DNA of 64,000 nucleotides from Dinochytrium kinnereticum (taxonomy: Eukaryota > Chytridiomycota > Chytridiomycetes > Chytridiales > Chytridiaceae). The notes under the pieces were generated by a model. That model did no database searches. It had not been told where the DNA came from and saw only the letters and a program-made list of their open reading frames with translations. This document shows, one piece after another, positions 11,567-22,900 of this stretch (position 1 is the first letter of the stretch; every line of letters starts with the position of its first letter). The position numbers and the translations under genes were made by a program. The stretch spans positions 1 to 64,000 of the forward strand of contig JADGJT010000052.1 in NCBI GenBank assembly GCA_027604005.1. Reading direction: 5' to 3'.

Positions 11567-12240
11567 TCACTTGCGCTTGAAAAGTCCCAAAAGTTTGCCC
11601 CCTCCCAACTTCTTCCCCTTCGCCCCTGCCTTTGTCAATCCACCCTTCGAGTCAAGTATCCACTCCAGTTGTCGCTTGTTGAAGGCACCTCTTCTCTTGG
11701 ATCGGATCATCTCCACAGCATCCAGCCTCTCAATGCCTGCATCAATCATGGCGATGGCGACGAGGATGGGAGCTCGCCCAATGCCAGAGACGCAGTGAAC
11801 GGCAACGGCGGATGATGCAGATCCTGCGGGGAGGGATGATATGAAGGTTCTGTAGTTTTCCACAAGCTCCGCAGCAGGCACGGTCCCTGTGAGGGTGAGG
11901 TGGATTGTTAAACAGTGTGGTTTTGAAGCTGTGGAGCGAGTTTTTGTACAGTGCTCTCCACCCGATGCTTTTCTTTTTATTTTTAATTACCATCTTCAAA
12001 GGCAAGATCGTCCTTGACGATGATGCCAGCCTGCGACAGTGGGCTTGGGTCGTAGACATCTGGGTCGCAGAGACGGATCAGCACCTTAACGTTTTGCTCC
12101 TGGAAGACGGGGAGGTAATCGCCCAGGAGGGACTCATTGGTAGGGCAGTCGCAGACCAGGAATCGGATGGGGAGGGATGGGTGTTCGATGAGGGAGTATT
12201 GATGCGAGTAGATGGAGTGCGGTTGCTTCCCTCGACTCAT
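11567..12240 (-). CDS. PTP4A: PRL-type (PTP4A) dual-specificity protein tyrosine phosphatase
   Basis: Two exons, 12240-11991 and 11886-11567, 189 residues. The phosphatase signature HCVSGIGRAP (Cys about 115, Arg about 121) is followed by LVAIAMIDAGIERLDAVEMI and RSKRRGAFNKRQLEW, diagnostic of PRL rather than other DSPs. The N-terminal RFLVCDCPTNESLL and LIRLCDPDVYDPSPL also fit; the acid loop reads LAFEDG where animal PRLs have WPFDD. Unlike animal PRLs it ends in a basic tail KKLGGGKLLGLFKRK with no CAAX prenylation box. The start ATG lies only 26 nt after the predicted stop of the gene upstream on the same strand, and an alternative splice would join the two in frame. Confidence 0.88.
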
Positions 12241-12266
12241 GGGATCGAGTGAGGTGAAAACTTGTG

Positions 12267-14731
12267 TTACGGCTTTGTCGGCCTCTTTGACCCCAGGCCA
12301 ACCTGTGAGCAGTTGGAAGTCGTGTTAACCCGAGAACAATAAATAAATTCCTCACCAAAACATCAATGTCGATAGAGGATGTAGAAGGACTGACTCCCGC
12401 AACACGCACAACAGCACCCGGAGATAGTCGATCCTTTCGCATGAAAAGGTTGTCAACGCTCCCATATATGCCTCGGGTTTTCTTAATCTCCTTCTCTGGC
12501 GCTCCCATGGCCGGGAGAGCAGGCGTTGAGGCCGATATTGCTCTTCTCGTGGGTCTAGGGAAAGCAAGTGAGGTTTGGGGTGCCTTATCAAGGACATGGA
12601 GGCTTGGAGAGCGCGTGTTGGTGGCTTTTAAAAGTTGGGTTTGACTGTCCCTACGGTCTGTGACCCACTCGTCGCTCCTTCTGTTTTCAAAAGGTTTGGC
12701 TGGAAGAGGGGTATCTGAGAATCGTCTTCCGACATTTCTTCCAGCGTGTGAAGACGAAGCTATATCCATAACAACATCATCATTACCAGTATCTTCACGT
12801 TCCATCGCCTTCGCGGTATTGATGTAGCTATTTGATTGGTTCAGCGCAACCTTTGACATCGTGGAGTCATTCGTGAAGCTCGCGGGGACAATGAAAAGCG
12901 ATGTCGCAGATTCGCCAATGCTCAGCAGATCTGAGACGTCCTGCTGTGACAATGTAGGTTGAACGTTTCGCGTGAGAGCATCCTGTAATGCGATGGAAGC
13001 AGAAAGCTTATGGTGTCTTTTCATAGCTGGTTGTTCACCAAATCCAATGAACGAGTCAATATCCAGTAAGTCGTAAACCGCAGACATTGGGGGAAACTCG
13101 TTTAAGTCCTCCACTGAGTCGAGCCCCTCAGCGCCAGTCCTTGCAGCAGAGATTCTAAGTGTCGTTGGCATAATTACCACGTCGGAGCTCGCGCTTGACA
13201 ACAGGGCGCTTGGATCTTGCGATGAAGGAAAAGGAAAGAACAGCGCTGGAAGACTTAAGTTGTGAAGCATGAGCTTGCTTGAACCAGTTCTCTGAGCTAT
13301 CGAAAGCGATGACGAGGCTGCTGCGACGCCAAAGAGGTCAGTGCTTATTCCTCGACGACAAGATTCGGCTTGCCGACCTTGCCGGATTTGTGCTTGGTTT
13401 CGGTCTCTGAAAGTAGCCGGCTCAGAATCCATAACGAACTCTCGACCTGCTGTATCCTTTGCCGTTAGCTTCGCCTCTTCTTTTTCTTTCATTTCGCGGC
13501 GGGGAGAAGGCTTCTCTGATGCTTTCTGAGGTATGGAATGACTTTGAATACGGATTTCTTGAATTTCGATTGCTAAATCCGGTGCTAGTGGAGTCTCAAA
13601 TTGAACACGCCTATCCGACTCAGGCCCTGATGGTGAATCCTTAACCCCAATCTGCATCAGCCCTTCTATGTCACTCGCCGTCCATCCTTCCCGCGTCCAT
13701 GGTCTGTACATGAATCCTGTCTCCGGAAGCCCGTACTCTCGACCAGCTAGGTCTACGTGAGACCAGTTATACGTCACCCAGTGATTAGACCTGCTCAGAT
13801 TTGCACTGCTGGAGAAGGCAATATCAACCTTTTCTTTCTCATTTGCAGTCCTTACAGGGGCAGAGAATTCATCTGCAAGACCCAAAAGACTGTCCACATC
13901 AAAAGATGAAGGATGATCAATGGCTTCTCCAAGAGCCATTGGAACTAACAATGCGTCTCTTGCCATTCCAAAAGGAAGGTCCAAATCGCTTCTTGTTCTG
14001 GTTCGGAGATGTGGAGCTGATTCTGAGGCACGTTGTAATGGAGGGGAAGTGATTGGGTGTTGGTCAATGAGGAATTCGTCAATGTCTCGAGTGGATTCGG
14101 AGAGGAGAAAAACGCCTGCAATCGCATCACCAGGACTTGAAACGTCAGAGCTCCAAGCTTCTCTCTGCCTTGCAAATTCAGAATCCATGAATGAGAATCT
14201 CTTTTTTGATTGTGCTCCACTCTTGGGGCTCATGTTGGCATTGGCTCTCAATAGGCCTGAGATTCCTGACAGAGAGTTGAGACGCCGTCGTCTGATGTGA
14301 GATCCATCCGATACCGGCCGCTGACGTTGACTCGAGCCATTCACATCTACTTGATCCGCATTTGTCGAGCCGTTAATGTCAGAAACAGCAATGTTGTCGG
14401 CGCTCTTCAATAGATCGTCCACGTCAATGCTATGACTGCCAGGTATCGCTCCAGAATACGAAGAATCGCCTGATGAAGAAGGGTGATCTTTTCTGGCAGT
14501 TATCCGATCAGCCCAATCCCCATCGTCCGGAGCGATGGCTCCTGCAGAGTCCCCAATGAATGTGAGGCAGTCAATATCGAGGGCTGCATGGGTCAGAACA
14601 CTTGGGAAGTGTGAGGTTGGGATGGTTTCAAGACTGGGGAGCTTCAACGCAGAGATGGGTGCCATCGAGGACGCAGCCATGCCGCCCACTGCAGCCTGCG
14701 TCGTCTCTCGGTGCAGATGCCGGTTGCTCAT
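12267..14731 (-). CDS. Large disordered protein with repeated D[IV]D-x-L motif, function unknown
   Basis: One long exon (14731-12356, 792 codons) that ends at a GTGAGG donor; with the CACAG acceptor the second exon (12302-12267) adds 11 residues and a stop, about 803 residues in all. I recognise no catalytic domain. The protein is Ser-rich and mostly disordered, with a charged stretch near residues 405-425. A short motif recurs at about residues 51, 101, 214, 277, 352, 556, 596 and 785: an acidic-hydrophobic core such as LDIDCLTFIGD, FDVDSLLGLAD, LDIDSFIGFGE, QQDVSDLLSIGE. The spacing is irregular, as for an array of docking peptides. The start is the first ATG of the open frame, 206 bp from the divergent TTI1 start. 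A second acceptor 20 nt downstream would fuse it to the PRL phosphatase, giving about 995 residues. Confidence 0.7.
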
Positions 14732-14937
14732 GGTCTTCTGCCGTTATGCCACAACTCTGACAAGGAAATCTCAAGTTGGACTTCCCAATCATGGCGCCGT
14801 AACACGGATGCTTTTTGGAGGATGGACTCAAAGGCGTACTCTGCATTTTTCGAACAGGTAGGTTGGTGTGTGCGGACAATGCCGCTTGATGGCGAGCTGC
14901 ACTTGTAATCAATACACCATGCACGCGCTTTATTCTG

Positions 14938-17900
14938 ATGCCTTATCTCTGTTCTCGTTCTCCCAACCAGGCCAAACCGCTGTGTCTTGAACTGACAGAT
15001 TCAGCATGGTGGCCAACGCCTCGAAAACCAGATGACGACCCCATTCTCCGCCTTCGAAAGTTCATCAAAGCCGTGGTCGATGAAAACTCTCACAACCATT
15101 CCTTCCGTACTCAACTCCTTTCAAAGTTCTCCGAATATGTCTGCCTCCCGTTGTTTCTGATACTGCAGTCGCCATCAGCTCACCCTGTTGTTGTCGAAAA
15201 GGCGGTGAATATGCTTGACTACTATTTCAAATCCGCTGGAGGCGGGTTCAAGTTGCCATCGTCAGTTTTTTTGGAAGGTGTTCGAATATTGCCAATGGTC
15301 ATTGCTCATGGCCGAGCAACAACAGATGTCATTCGGCAAAAGGTTGAAAACCCCAACGAAGATTTGAAACTCCTCGGTATCTCGTGCTTGGATGTGCTCG
15401 TAACAAAATATGATGAGATTGATTGCTTTGACTCCAATACTTTTGAGGAAATCGATGATGAAAGGGGATTCAAGGTGATGCTTTCTTATGACTGGAGGGG
15501 CCATGAAGGAGATGATGATATCGATGAAAAACGTCAAGCTCTTTTAACGGCCGATGGAGTCAAGGGCCGAGGGAAGCTTTACGTTGCTCATCTCATTGGG
15601 ATTCTCTTGGAAGTAGCAGAACTGGAGAAGAATAGTCGACTACGATCAGCCGCCTTGCAGACTGTAGCAGATTGGTGCAACTTTCTTGGGGAACGGATTA
15701 TTCTGATGCAGTTCTTGCCGGGCATTGTTTCCTCTCTCACAAAACTTCTGGGTCGAAGTCTTGGGTCTATGGGTGGAGTCTCAGTTGAAGGCGGAAGATT
15801 GCATTCCGCTATTGTTGTACGCGGTTACAGACTATTGACGACAATTATCTGCCGTTGCTTCGCATCTTCAAATGAGTCTTCGATAAGTTATGCCTTCGAC
15901 TCGCCTAGAGAGTCCCTATTGAAGCTCGGAAAGAAAGGATCTTTAGATGATGGTCCAGAAACGAGGCGGAGCCAGAAAATAGACGAAGACAACATCGAAA
16001 AAGTTTTATCTGCACTTCGCATTATGTTCAGACAGTGCTCACATCCCTCGTGGAGAGCAAGAGTCTCTATAATGCGAGCCGCATTTGATATCGCAGTATC
16101 ATGTGCTATACCGTTGCCGTCTGGTGATGAAGCTCAGCTGTCTCGATTTCTCCCGGAGCTTTTGAACTCGATCGTTTTCTGCCTGGATGATCCGCTGCCT
16201 GCAATCCGAGAAGAATGCAAAATATGCCTAAGAACTATTTCGTCTCGGATTGCCAATTCACCTTCATCACATGCATCTTCTCAAAACTCCTCACTTACTA
16301 AGCTCTCCCGATACCTCATAGACTCATTTGAGACTGTTTTGCTTGATTTCGCAAGTTCAATAATGGATGATATTGGCTTGAATGAACAGCAAAAGGTTGG
16401 AGTTATGCAAAAGGCAATCGGCTACATGTTAGTGATAGGGCTTGAAGGCGTTCGGCAAACTATCTACGCGGTATTTGGGAAGTTTGCAGCTGTATTGATG
16501 AGGTCGCTGAAAAAAATGAGGAAAGATTTTGTTTATGTTCTAGGCTCGAATAGCCATGAGATTGAATACGTGAGAGATCAGAAAGTTTCGGAGATTATCT
16601 TAGAAAGAAGTGCTCCTGGGGAAGTGAGATCACGTGCACCCTTGCAGCCTGTCGAGGAGAGTAGCGGGGATTTTTTAGAGGCTCGAACTTACATATCATT
16701 TCGGAGTGAGATCGTTACCCGAGGAATTAAACGAGTTTTACGCTGCCTGGCTTTGATGGGTGATACCGCCTTTATGTTCGACCACCTCCTAGACTACCTT
16801 AGGAGAGCAGAGAGTTTAGACGATAACAGAGAAGAAGCGGAAAGCGCGGAAGCCATTGATTTCTTTTTCGAGGCCGCCTTCTGCCTTAACGAGTTTTGTT
16901 GCGCTCTGTCTTTTAAGGGCTGTGACCCATTTGGCAGTGCTGTAAACAACGACGACCCCGTTGTCGAAGTTCCGAAGGCTATTGATCATTCGAGAAGATC
17001 TGCATTAATAGCTCTGGCGCAATCATACTGTTTGGCGGATGTGAACCATGCTTGGATCCCATCGCCTAATTCCAAGCAAATCGTTTCGAAGGCTGGCAAT
17101 ACAAGTCCAAACGATAACGGCGGGAACGCATTGCTAGGGCAGTATCTTGTTATAGAAGGAATAGGTTTAGTTGCCCTAGCTCTTGCGGCTGATTTCTCGC
17201 CTCTACTGATTGACACGCTTTATTTGATAATGGAAAAGGCTGGTTCTCATCATGAAGTCGTGCGTAGCGCAGCTGTCAGAGCTCTGAGAATAATTGCCTA
17301 TTGTTGTGGTTATAATGCTAACAACTCATCGGAGGATTTAAGTGCTTCAACTCCTACTCCACCAGATACGGTAGAAGCAAAGGCTTTGACATCTCTCGTA
17401 TGCGCCAATATCGACTATCTCGTAAATGAAATCACGTACCGTCTTCACTATCTCCGAGAAAATTCTGCATCTCCGCAGATGTTGGTGGCGTGTCTTCACT
17501 TTGGAGGAACCTCAATCCTGCCATTTTTCAGCGATGCCCTACTGGAGGTATCACAGTCCTTAGACGAGTATCGTTCGGAGAGCAGTCTTGTTTTTGAGCT
17601 CGTACGGGTGTTTGACGAGTTAACAAACGTCATACTTCTCGCTTCAGATAAAGAGCTTGGTCCACCTCAAAATCCTGATGCGCCCGAGTTGCGGAGATTA
17701 CTTAGAGGTGAAGCTGCGTCTTCCTCAAACATGGATGAAAATGATATTCAGAATCAAGATGTTCTGCGATTCTTTGAAAGACGTGCTGAAGAGGATATAG
17801 ACGAGGAGCCCTGGCCTGCGGAGGGCATTTCGTCTCTCAAGCCTTTTTCAGAAAGAGAGCCTATTGCGACTAAAGACGAAATGGAGAATGCGCTACAGGA

Positions 17901-18843
17901 GGAGCCAGAGGAGGAGACAAAGGGTGAGCCTAGCTCGTCAGAGGACGAGCTGACTATACCCCAAAAGCTTTTCCTCGAGCCTGCCCTCGGTATAATTTCA
18001 AAGGCACAATATTTGCTCTACATCGACCATCCACAAATCCGATCTCTGGTCCTTCGAGTTATTTCAAAATCCGTGAAAGCATTCCGAGATCGTTTCCCGA
18101 GTCGTCTGAATCCTATTATTCACAGGCTATGGCCCATTATTCTGAATCGCTTAGCAGATCCTGAGCCTTTCGTCGTCTTGGAAGCATTGAACTTAACTCG
18201 TGCTATAGTTTCTGGAGGGAAGGATTTCATGTCAAAACGTCTTTCCTCTGATTTGATTCCGAAGTGCTTAAACATCCTTCGGGAAGTTGGTAAGGAGTTT
18301 AAGCGAAACTTCAGGCCCGCGTTCAAAAAGTCTTTATGGAAGCAAAATCTAGGGGCAAACATCCTGTCGGAGGGGGGCCCACCCTTTACGTTCGGTAACT
18401 CTTTTTACGTGGCCTTCTTCGAAGTTTTGAAAGTTTCAGTTCAGTCTGGATCTCTACCACGTAGAGACTTAAGAAACTTAAATGATCTTCTTTGGCCCTT
18501 GTTGCAAGATACCCCACCACCAGCATCAACATCTTTTCTGGCGAAGGATAGCAAATTAATGAAGCTTGTTCAAGATCTGGCTCGAGGCATTCTCCTTGAT
18601 ATTGGACGTACAGACCCTAACATTGTGTGGGCATCTTCCGTCGCTGCCAAAGGCATAGCCGTTTTGTCTCCGAATTTCTGCAAGCCCTCAGTTGATTGCG
18701 ACGATATTTTCACAGAGCTTCCAAGCTTGACCATCCCAGCATTTGTTCAAAACGAATTAGAAATGTCGAAGCTGGCGTTGCTGGACAATGAGCACTTCTT
18801 TTTAAAGATAGATTCACTGGTTAGGGGCGCTATGTTGAGCTAA
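14938..18843 (+). CDS. TTI1: TELO2-interacting protein 1 (TTI1), HEAT-repeat protein
   Basis: Component of the TELO2-TTI1-TTI2 cochaperone, which stabilises PIKK kinases (TOR, ATM, ATR, DNA-PK class) with Hsp90. Single exon of 1301 codons. All-helical HEAT composition throughout; family-specific regions include AKPLCLELTD near the start, DSFETVLLDFASSIMDDIG, the central LVCANIDYLVNEITYRLHYL, and C-terminal SRLNPIIHRLWPIILNRLAD followed by PFVVLEALNLTRAIVSGGKD. An acidic linker lies at residues about 950-1000. The first eleven codons overlap a pyrimidine-rich stretch ending CCAACCAG, so the true start may be in an upstream exon joined at AKPLCLEL. It stands out as intronless among multi-exon neighbours. 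It ends 25 nt from the convergent CMS1 stop. Confidence 0.85.
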   Translation: MPYLCSRSPNQAKPLCLELTDSAWWPTPRKPDDDPILRLRKFIKAVVDENSHNHSFRTQLLSKFSEYVCLPLFLILQSPSAHPVVVEKAVNMLDYYFKSAGGGFKLPSSVFLEGVRILPMVIAHGRATTDVIRQKVENPNEDLKLLGISCLDVLVTKYDEIDCFDSNTFEEIDDERGFKVMLSYDWRGHEGDDDIDEKRQALLTADGVKGRGKLYVAHLIGILLEVAELEKNSRLRSAALQTVADWCNFLGERIILMQFLPGIVSSLTKLLGRSLGSMGGVSVEGGRLHSAIVVRGYRLLTTIICRCFASSNESSISYAFDSPRESLLKLGKKGSLDDGPETRRSQKIDEDNIEKVLSALRIMFRQCSHPSWRARVSIMRAAFDIAVSCAIPLPSGDEAQLSRFLPELLNSIVFCLDDPLPAIREECKICLRTISSRIANSPSSHASSQNSSLTKLSRYLIDSFETVLLDFASSIMDDIGLNEQQKVGVMQKAIGYMLVIGLEGVRQTIYAVFGKFAAVLMRSLKKMRKDFVYVLGSNSHEIEYVRDQKVSEIILERSAPGEVRSRAPLQPVEESSGDFLEARTYISFRSEIVTRGIKRVLRCLALMGDTAFMFDHLLDYLRRAESLDDNREEAESAEAIDFFFEAAFCLNEFCCALSFKGCDPFGSAVNNDDPVVEVPKAIDHSRRSALIALAQSYCLADVNHAWIPSPNSKQIVSKAGNTSPNDNGGNALLGQYLVIEGIGLVALALAADFSPLLIDTLYLIMEKAGSHHEVVRSAAVRALRIIAYCCGYNANNSSEDLSASTPTPPDTVEAKALTSLVCANIDYLVNEITYRLHYLRENSASPQMLVACLHFGGTSILPFFSDALLEVSQSLDEYRSESSLVFELVRVFDELTNVILLASDKELGPPQNPDAPELRRLLRGEAASSSNMDENDIQNQDVLRFFERRAEEDIDEEPWPAEGISSLKPFSEREPIATKDEMENALQEEPEEETKGEPSSSEDELTIPQKLFLEPALGIISKAQYLLYIDHPQIRSLVLRVISKSVKAFRDRFPSRLNPIIHRLWPIILNRLADPEPFVVLEALNLTRAIVSGGKDFMSKRLSSDLIPKCLNILREVGKEFKRNFRPAFKKSLWKQNLGANILSEGGPPFTFGNSFYVAFFEVLKVSVQSGSLPRRDLRNLNDLLWPLLQDTPPPASTSFLAKDSKLMKLVQDLARGILLDIGRTDPNIVWASSVAAKGIAVLSPNFCKPSVDCDDIFTELPSLTIPAFVQNELEMSKLALLDNEHFFLKIDSLVRGAMLS

Positions 18844-18868
18844 TGATTGGTTGTAATATATGTGTGTA

Positions 18869-19668
18869 TTAGAAAACAATGACCTTCTGGCCGCTATTGC
18901 ACTTTTTCAGTATTTGTAGAATATCGGGTTGTAATTCAGGAATGCTGAATATTGTCCTATCCTTTTTATCTAAGGATCCATCAAAGATGACATGGCTGAC
19001 GTTATTCAGAGGTAATGCTCCTTTTATAATTATAAATATCAGCATAACGAAGAATATATAATACCTGTGTCCATAAGCTTGGCGATACGATTAGGTGTCC
19101 CAATATAAACGTCTACATCTTTTGCTTTAAGGAATCGTTCCTGATCCTTGATTTTCATGTGTCTTGCGAAGAGTTTTGCAATTTTGGTGGTTTTCTTGAG
19201 ATGAGGAATTATGGCGATAGCTCTTTCAGCTGAGGGGTTGATGATTATAATGCGCTTAGAATCCTCTTTAACTGAAAAAAGTCAGCCTTTTATGTTGCAT
19301 GAAACGTAAGATTCTCACTGGAATCTACAAAAGAACTGTAGTAATTACAAAGAAACACATATAAGTTATAAACGAATAAAATGATAGCAAACCTTAATTC
19401 GCTTATAGATCTTTCCTCCGGCATGTTTTCAGGAATGAACTCATCAACCTCGGCGTCCTTGAAATTCGTCTCCCTGAAGCATTTCCAGAACTTTGACTTT
19501 TTAGCCTTGTCATTCTTTGGCGCCTTGGCACAATCGTTAGCCTTGCATGAAGCATAGAAAATTGCTCACCGCTTCTTGATCATCCTCTGATTCCTCGACT
19601 TTCCGCTTGTTTGACTTTGGAGTTGGCTCCAAGATGAAGTCGTCCTCAAGTGAATCCGCAGAGGTCAT
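18869..19668 (-). CDS. CMS1: Cms1/CMSS1-family ribosome-biogenesis protein, five exons
   Basis: Fungal Cms1 is a nuclear, helicase-fold-like factor associated with the small-subunit processome. Exons: 19668-19570, 19541-19393, 19335-19319 (17 nt), 19271-19065, 19020-18869, 207 residues. The acidic and basic N-terminus (MTSADSLEDDFILEPTPKSN, then KKSKFW) is followed by RIIIINPSAERAIAIIPHLK, IAKLFARHMKIKDQERFLK, DVDVYIGTPNRIAKLMDTGA and NNVSHVIFDGSLDKKDRTIF, which track CMSS1 in order. The family keeps only part of a DEAD-box fold and no ATPase motifs, as here. The 17-nt exon is inferred from phase: without it the frame cannot cross between exons 2 and 4. The ATG at 19668 is the first after in-frame low-complexity sequence. 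Confidence 0.83.
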
Positions 19669-19948
19669 CCTAAGATTTGTTTTTTTTTTCTTCTTTTGGT
19701 TTTTGACAAACTGCTTGCTGAGGCGAACGTGCAGTGTTTTGCAGACCAACGCCTTCCCATATTAACCTTCTCGGGAGTAAAGGGGCGAAGAGTAGTATTT
19801 CAAGGTGGATTACCAGCAGGGTGCAGCGAGAGGAAGAATCTTTGCGAAAGTAATTCTTTCAGTCCCGTGGCATACAGGCATCTGAAGGATTCAGAGGGAA
19901 TTGTCCGAACAAACGCACCGTAATTTCTTTGCTAAACCTTTGGAGAAG

Positions 19949-22900
19949 ATGTCGGAGGAGCTTGCGCATTTGGAGGCCCTGATTTCAGGGAGCGGCCGCT
20001 CGCTGACGGATACCATCCGGTCCATTCTCACATGGTGCGGCAAGGCTCTCGAGTCAAAGGATCTACATGCGTCCTTGTACCTGTTTATGCCTTCTCTGTG
20101 CACATTTCTCTTTGGAGGTTCCAAGGACCCTTCACATACGTATGTAGACTGCCGTGTTTTACCACCGCAGGACTATGCTTATGATTTTAAATGATATTTC
20201 TGTATGATGTTGCATCTTTGTAAACAGCGGGGTTCTCCACCGAGCCTTATCGGAGCGAGATCGTGTTGCTCTGACGAATCTTCTTGCGCCAGAGTCTACA
20301 TTCATGAGGCTTATCCTAAGAATGTCAGGGGACTCAACGCTTCTCTATGAGATATCTCTCAACCGCTTACCAGTAAGCTTTTATTACATGTGGTTTGTGT
20401 TTCTAACGATCTTTCTGACAGCCCCCCACTCAAAGGCTGATTAAAGCTGGCGATTTGGGTGCGCTGCCCAAGATCTATCAGTCTCGGATTGTTTCAGATT
20501 CTTCAAGAGTCGGGTCTTCAAATGTTGAGGCACCTTTTCCCAGCCGGGGGGCCAAAGGAGGGTTTGGATCGGAAACGCCCTCCTCTTATACCCTTCGACA
20601 ACCCATCGCTCCTCAAAAAGATGGCCCCCTGCAAGTCAAAGTGATGTTTAGTAAGTCATTATCTCCGACTCTTATTAAAAGCTCACATGTTGCTTTTCTT
20701 TTAGATATTCTTGAATTCTTCATCTTTAGCTTCGCACAGGTTGCAAATACCCCACAAAAAAACGCCGATTCTGTGAGTTACTAAGCCTTTTGATCGCTGG
20801 CTATATTCTAATCGTTTACGTAATTACGCGTATTTAAGAGTTCTGCACGGCTTTCTTTGCCGTCCACTGAAGGCGGGCCGTCTTTTGGGCCAGCCGGTGA
20901 CAGATACTCCATTGGAAATCCATCGATATGGCCAAAGGGCGACAGGCGTTCCCCTTTTGCAGGATCTGCTGGTGTAGATAGTTTATATATCAATTTGCTT
21001 CCGACCCTGCTTCGGTTCTTTGCTCCACCTGCGCCATCCGATACTGCCGATCAACAAGGGACAGCATCGCCATTCCCATCTCAAGAAGGTTCTCGGACAC
21101 CATTAACGCGAAAGCGCTCGGGATTGTTTTCTGATACTCCCGAAAAGTCTGGACGTATTAGCGACCATACTCAAAAACTTTTTCGGGGATCCTCCTTTCT
21201 ATCCAGTCCGATGGCCAACTCGCCGCCGTTCAGTTCGGATCCGACTTATTCAGAAGGAACTAGGCCTAGGTTTAGCGAAGGCTCAGATCTAGGGGATGGA
21301 AAAGACAGGTCTTCCCCTTGGAAAATATTTCCAAATTCAGGAATCGGTCGAAATGAATCTGTCGGCAGAGGCCTTAGCTCTGGGCCATCTGAAGAAAAGA
21401 GTGGCGGGAAGCGACAAGCCGACTACAATATTCTTACAACGAAGTAAGAGGCATTGGATTTATAGCACTAATTGTAAAAGGGACTTCGAATATATCGGAG
21501 ATCATAATCAAAGCAATCGCGCAAACATATCACAATTTGTGGTTGGTGCTTTTGTTGAGCAATGGTTTTGCCAGAATGAATTGCCTGAGGCGTGCCAAGA
21601 GCAGGTAAGGAACAAATGGTTAATTAAATACCCAGCTCACTCTTAAACCATAAATATTTAGTTTATTCAGCCTTCATCTTTTCAGTTGCAATGTATGAAA
21701 ATTCTCGTGAAACATATCCTTCAGCTGGATTTGCGGCTGTTTCAAACATCGCGTCCAAAAACAGCAGACAATTCCTATGTTCAGCTTGCTATGTATGGAC
21801 ATAATTTTCAACTTTTCTTTCTAACCTTTTCAGTGCTGCGTACCAAACATTGCAGAAACCATTGTTTTCGTTCTTGCGACTTGCAATCAAGTCGTGCAAG
21901 GCAGATGATGCATTAAATTCGGTATGCGATTAACATCAAATTCAGCTCACAATTAAAGGTGGTTGAGATATGGATGGCATATATAGCCCCATGGAGAGTT
22001 GATCCCAGAACATCTTCTAGGTTTGGGCGTTCCAACGGATCTTCTTCGACAAAAAACCAACAAAGGGATACATGCTTAATCGATGAATGGTACCGTCTTT
22101 CTTTTTTAGTTTTATCTTTTTGCTTAATGCTTCTTCTATTGCCTTGTCTGTTAACACTTTTAACAGGGTGCCATATATTGCAAATAATTTCCTTTTCTAT
22201 TCCCGACTGTTAAGCGTATTTATGGAGAGAGCAAACACGATTGACTTGTTTGCAGCTGTTCGACCATCATCGCTTATTCTTGGGACTTCGTCGGCCTTTT
22301 CTGGATCAATATCTACGTCATTACTATCAAAGCAAAGATCTTCTTCGCCTCCCTCTCGAATGCAATTTGCAGCTGTGGAGCGAGTCTTTCAGCTTTTCTG
22401 CAAGGCCGAAGTGTCTAATGAGATGGGTGGGAAGGGAAGCTTGCTATCAATATTGCAAGACTTGGAGGGGATGCTTTTATCCGTTGACTACCCATTTACC
22501 CCGGCGAACGCGTCGACCCCTGGATCGAAATCAAGAGGGTCTACGGGTATTAACAACCTTACGCCGGGCCGAAGAATGGTTTTTGATCAATCCAGGGGAG
22601 GTAGTGACTTAGATGATTGGAATGAGGATTCTGCTTCCTGGATTACCCGATACGGAAAAGAGACTCTAACTAGCTGGATCAGAACGCATATGGCCAATCT
22701 TGAGGCTCGTATTGATTTCGAACCTGTTTTCCGATCACCTGATGAAAGTAGAGTTGGAAAAGAAGTGGGTCTTCTGACACTCGTTCGGTTTTTATTGCCG
22801 CTGTTATTACGGAATGTTCATAACAATTATTTTTTTCCTTCAAAGGTTAAAAAGCTTTTGACGAATATCCATAGCACTATCAACCGCTTAAAGACCTACT

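Noticed and set aside
12251..12302. Direct join of the CACAG acceptor to the PRL frame
   Set aside because: The scaffold exon ends in phase 0, but the PRL frame from this acceptor would need one extra nucleotide; only the AAAGAG acceptor at 12283 is phase-compatible with fusion.
13920..14300. Plus-strand frames within the motif-repeat gene
   Set aside because: They are antisense to a single continuous 792-codon minus frame; none has recognisable domains.
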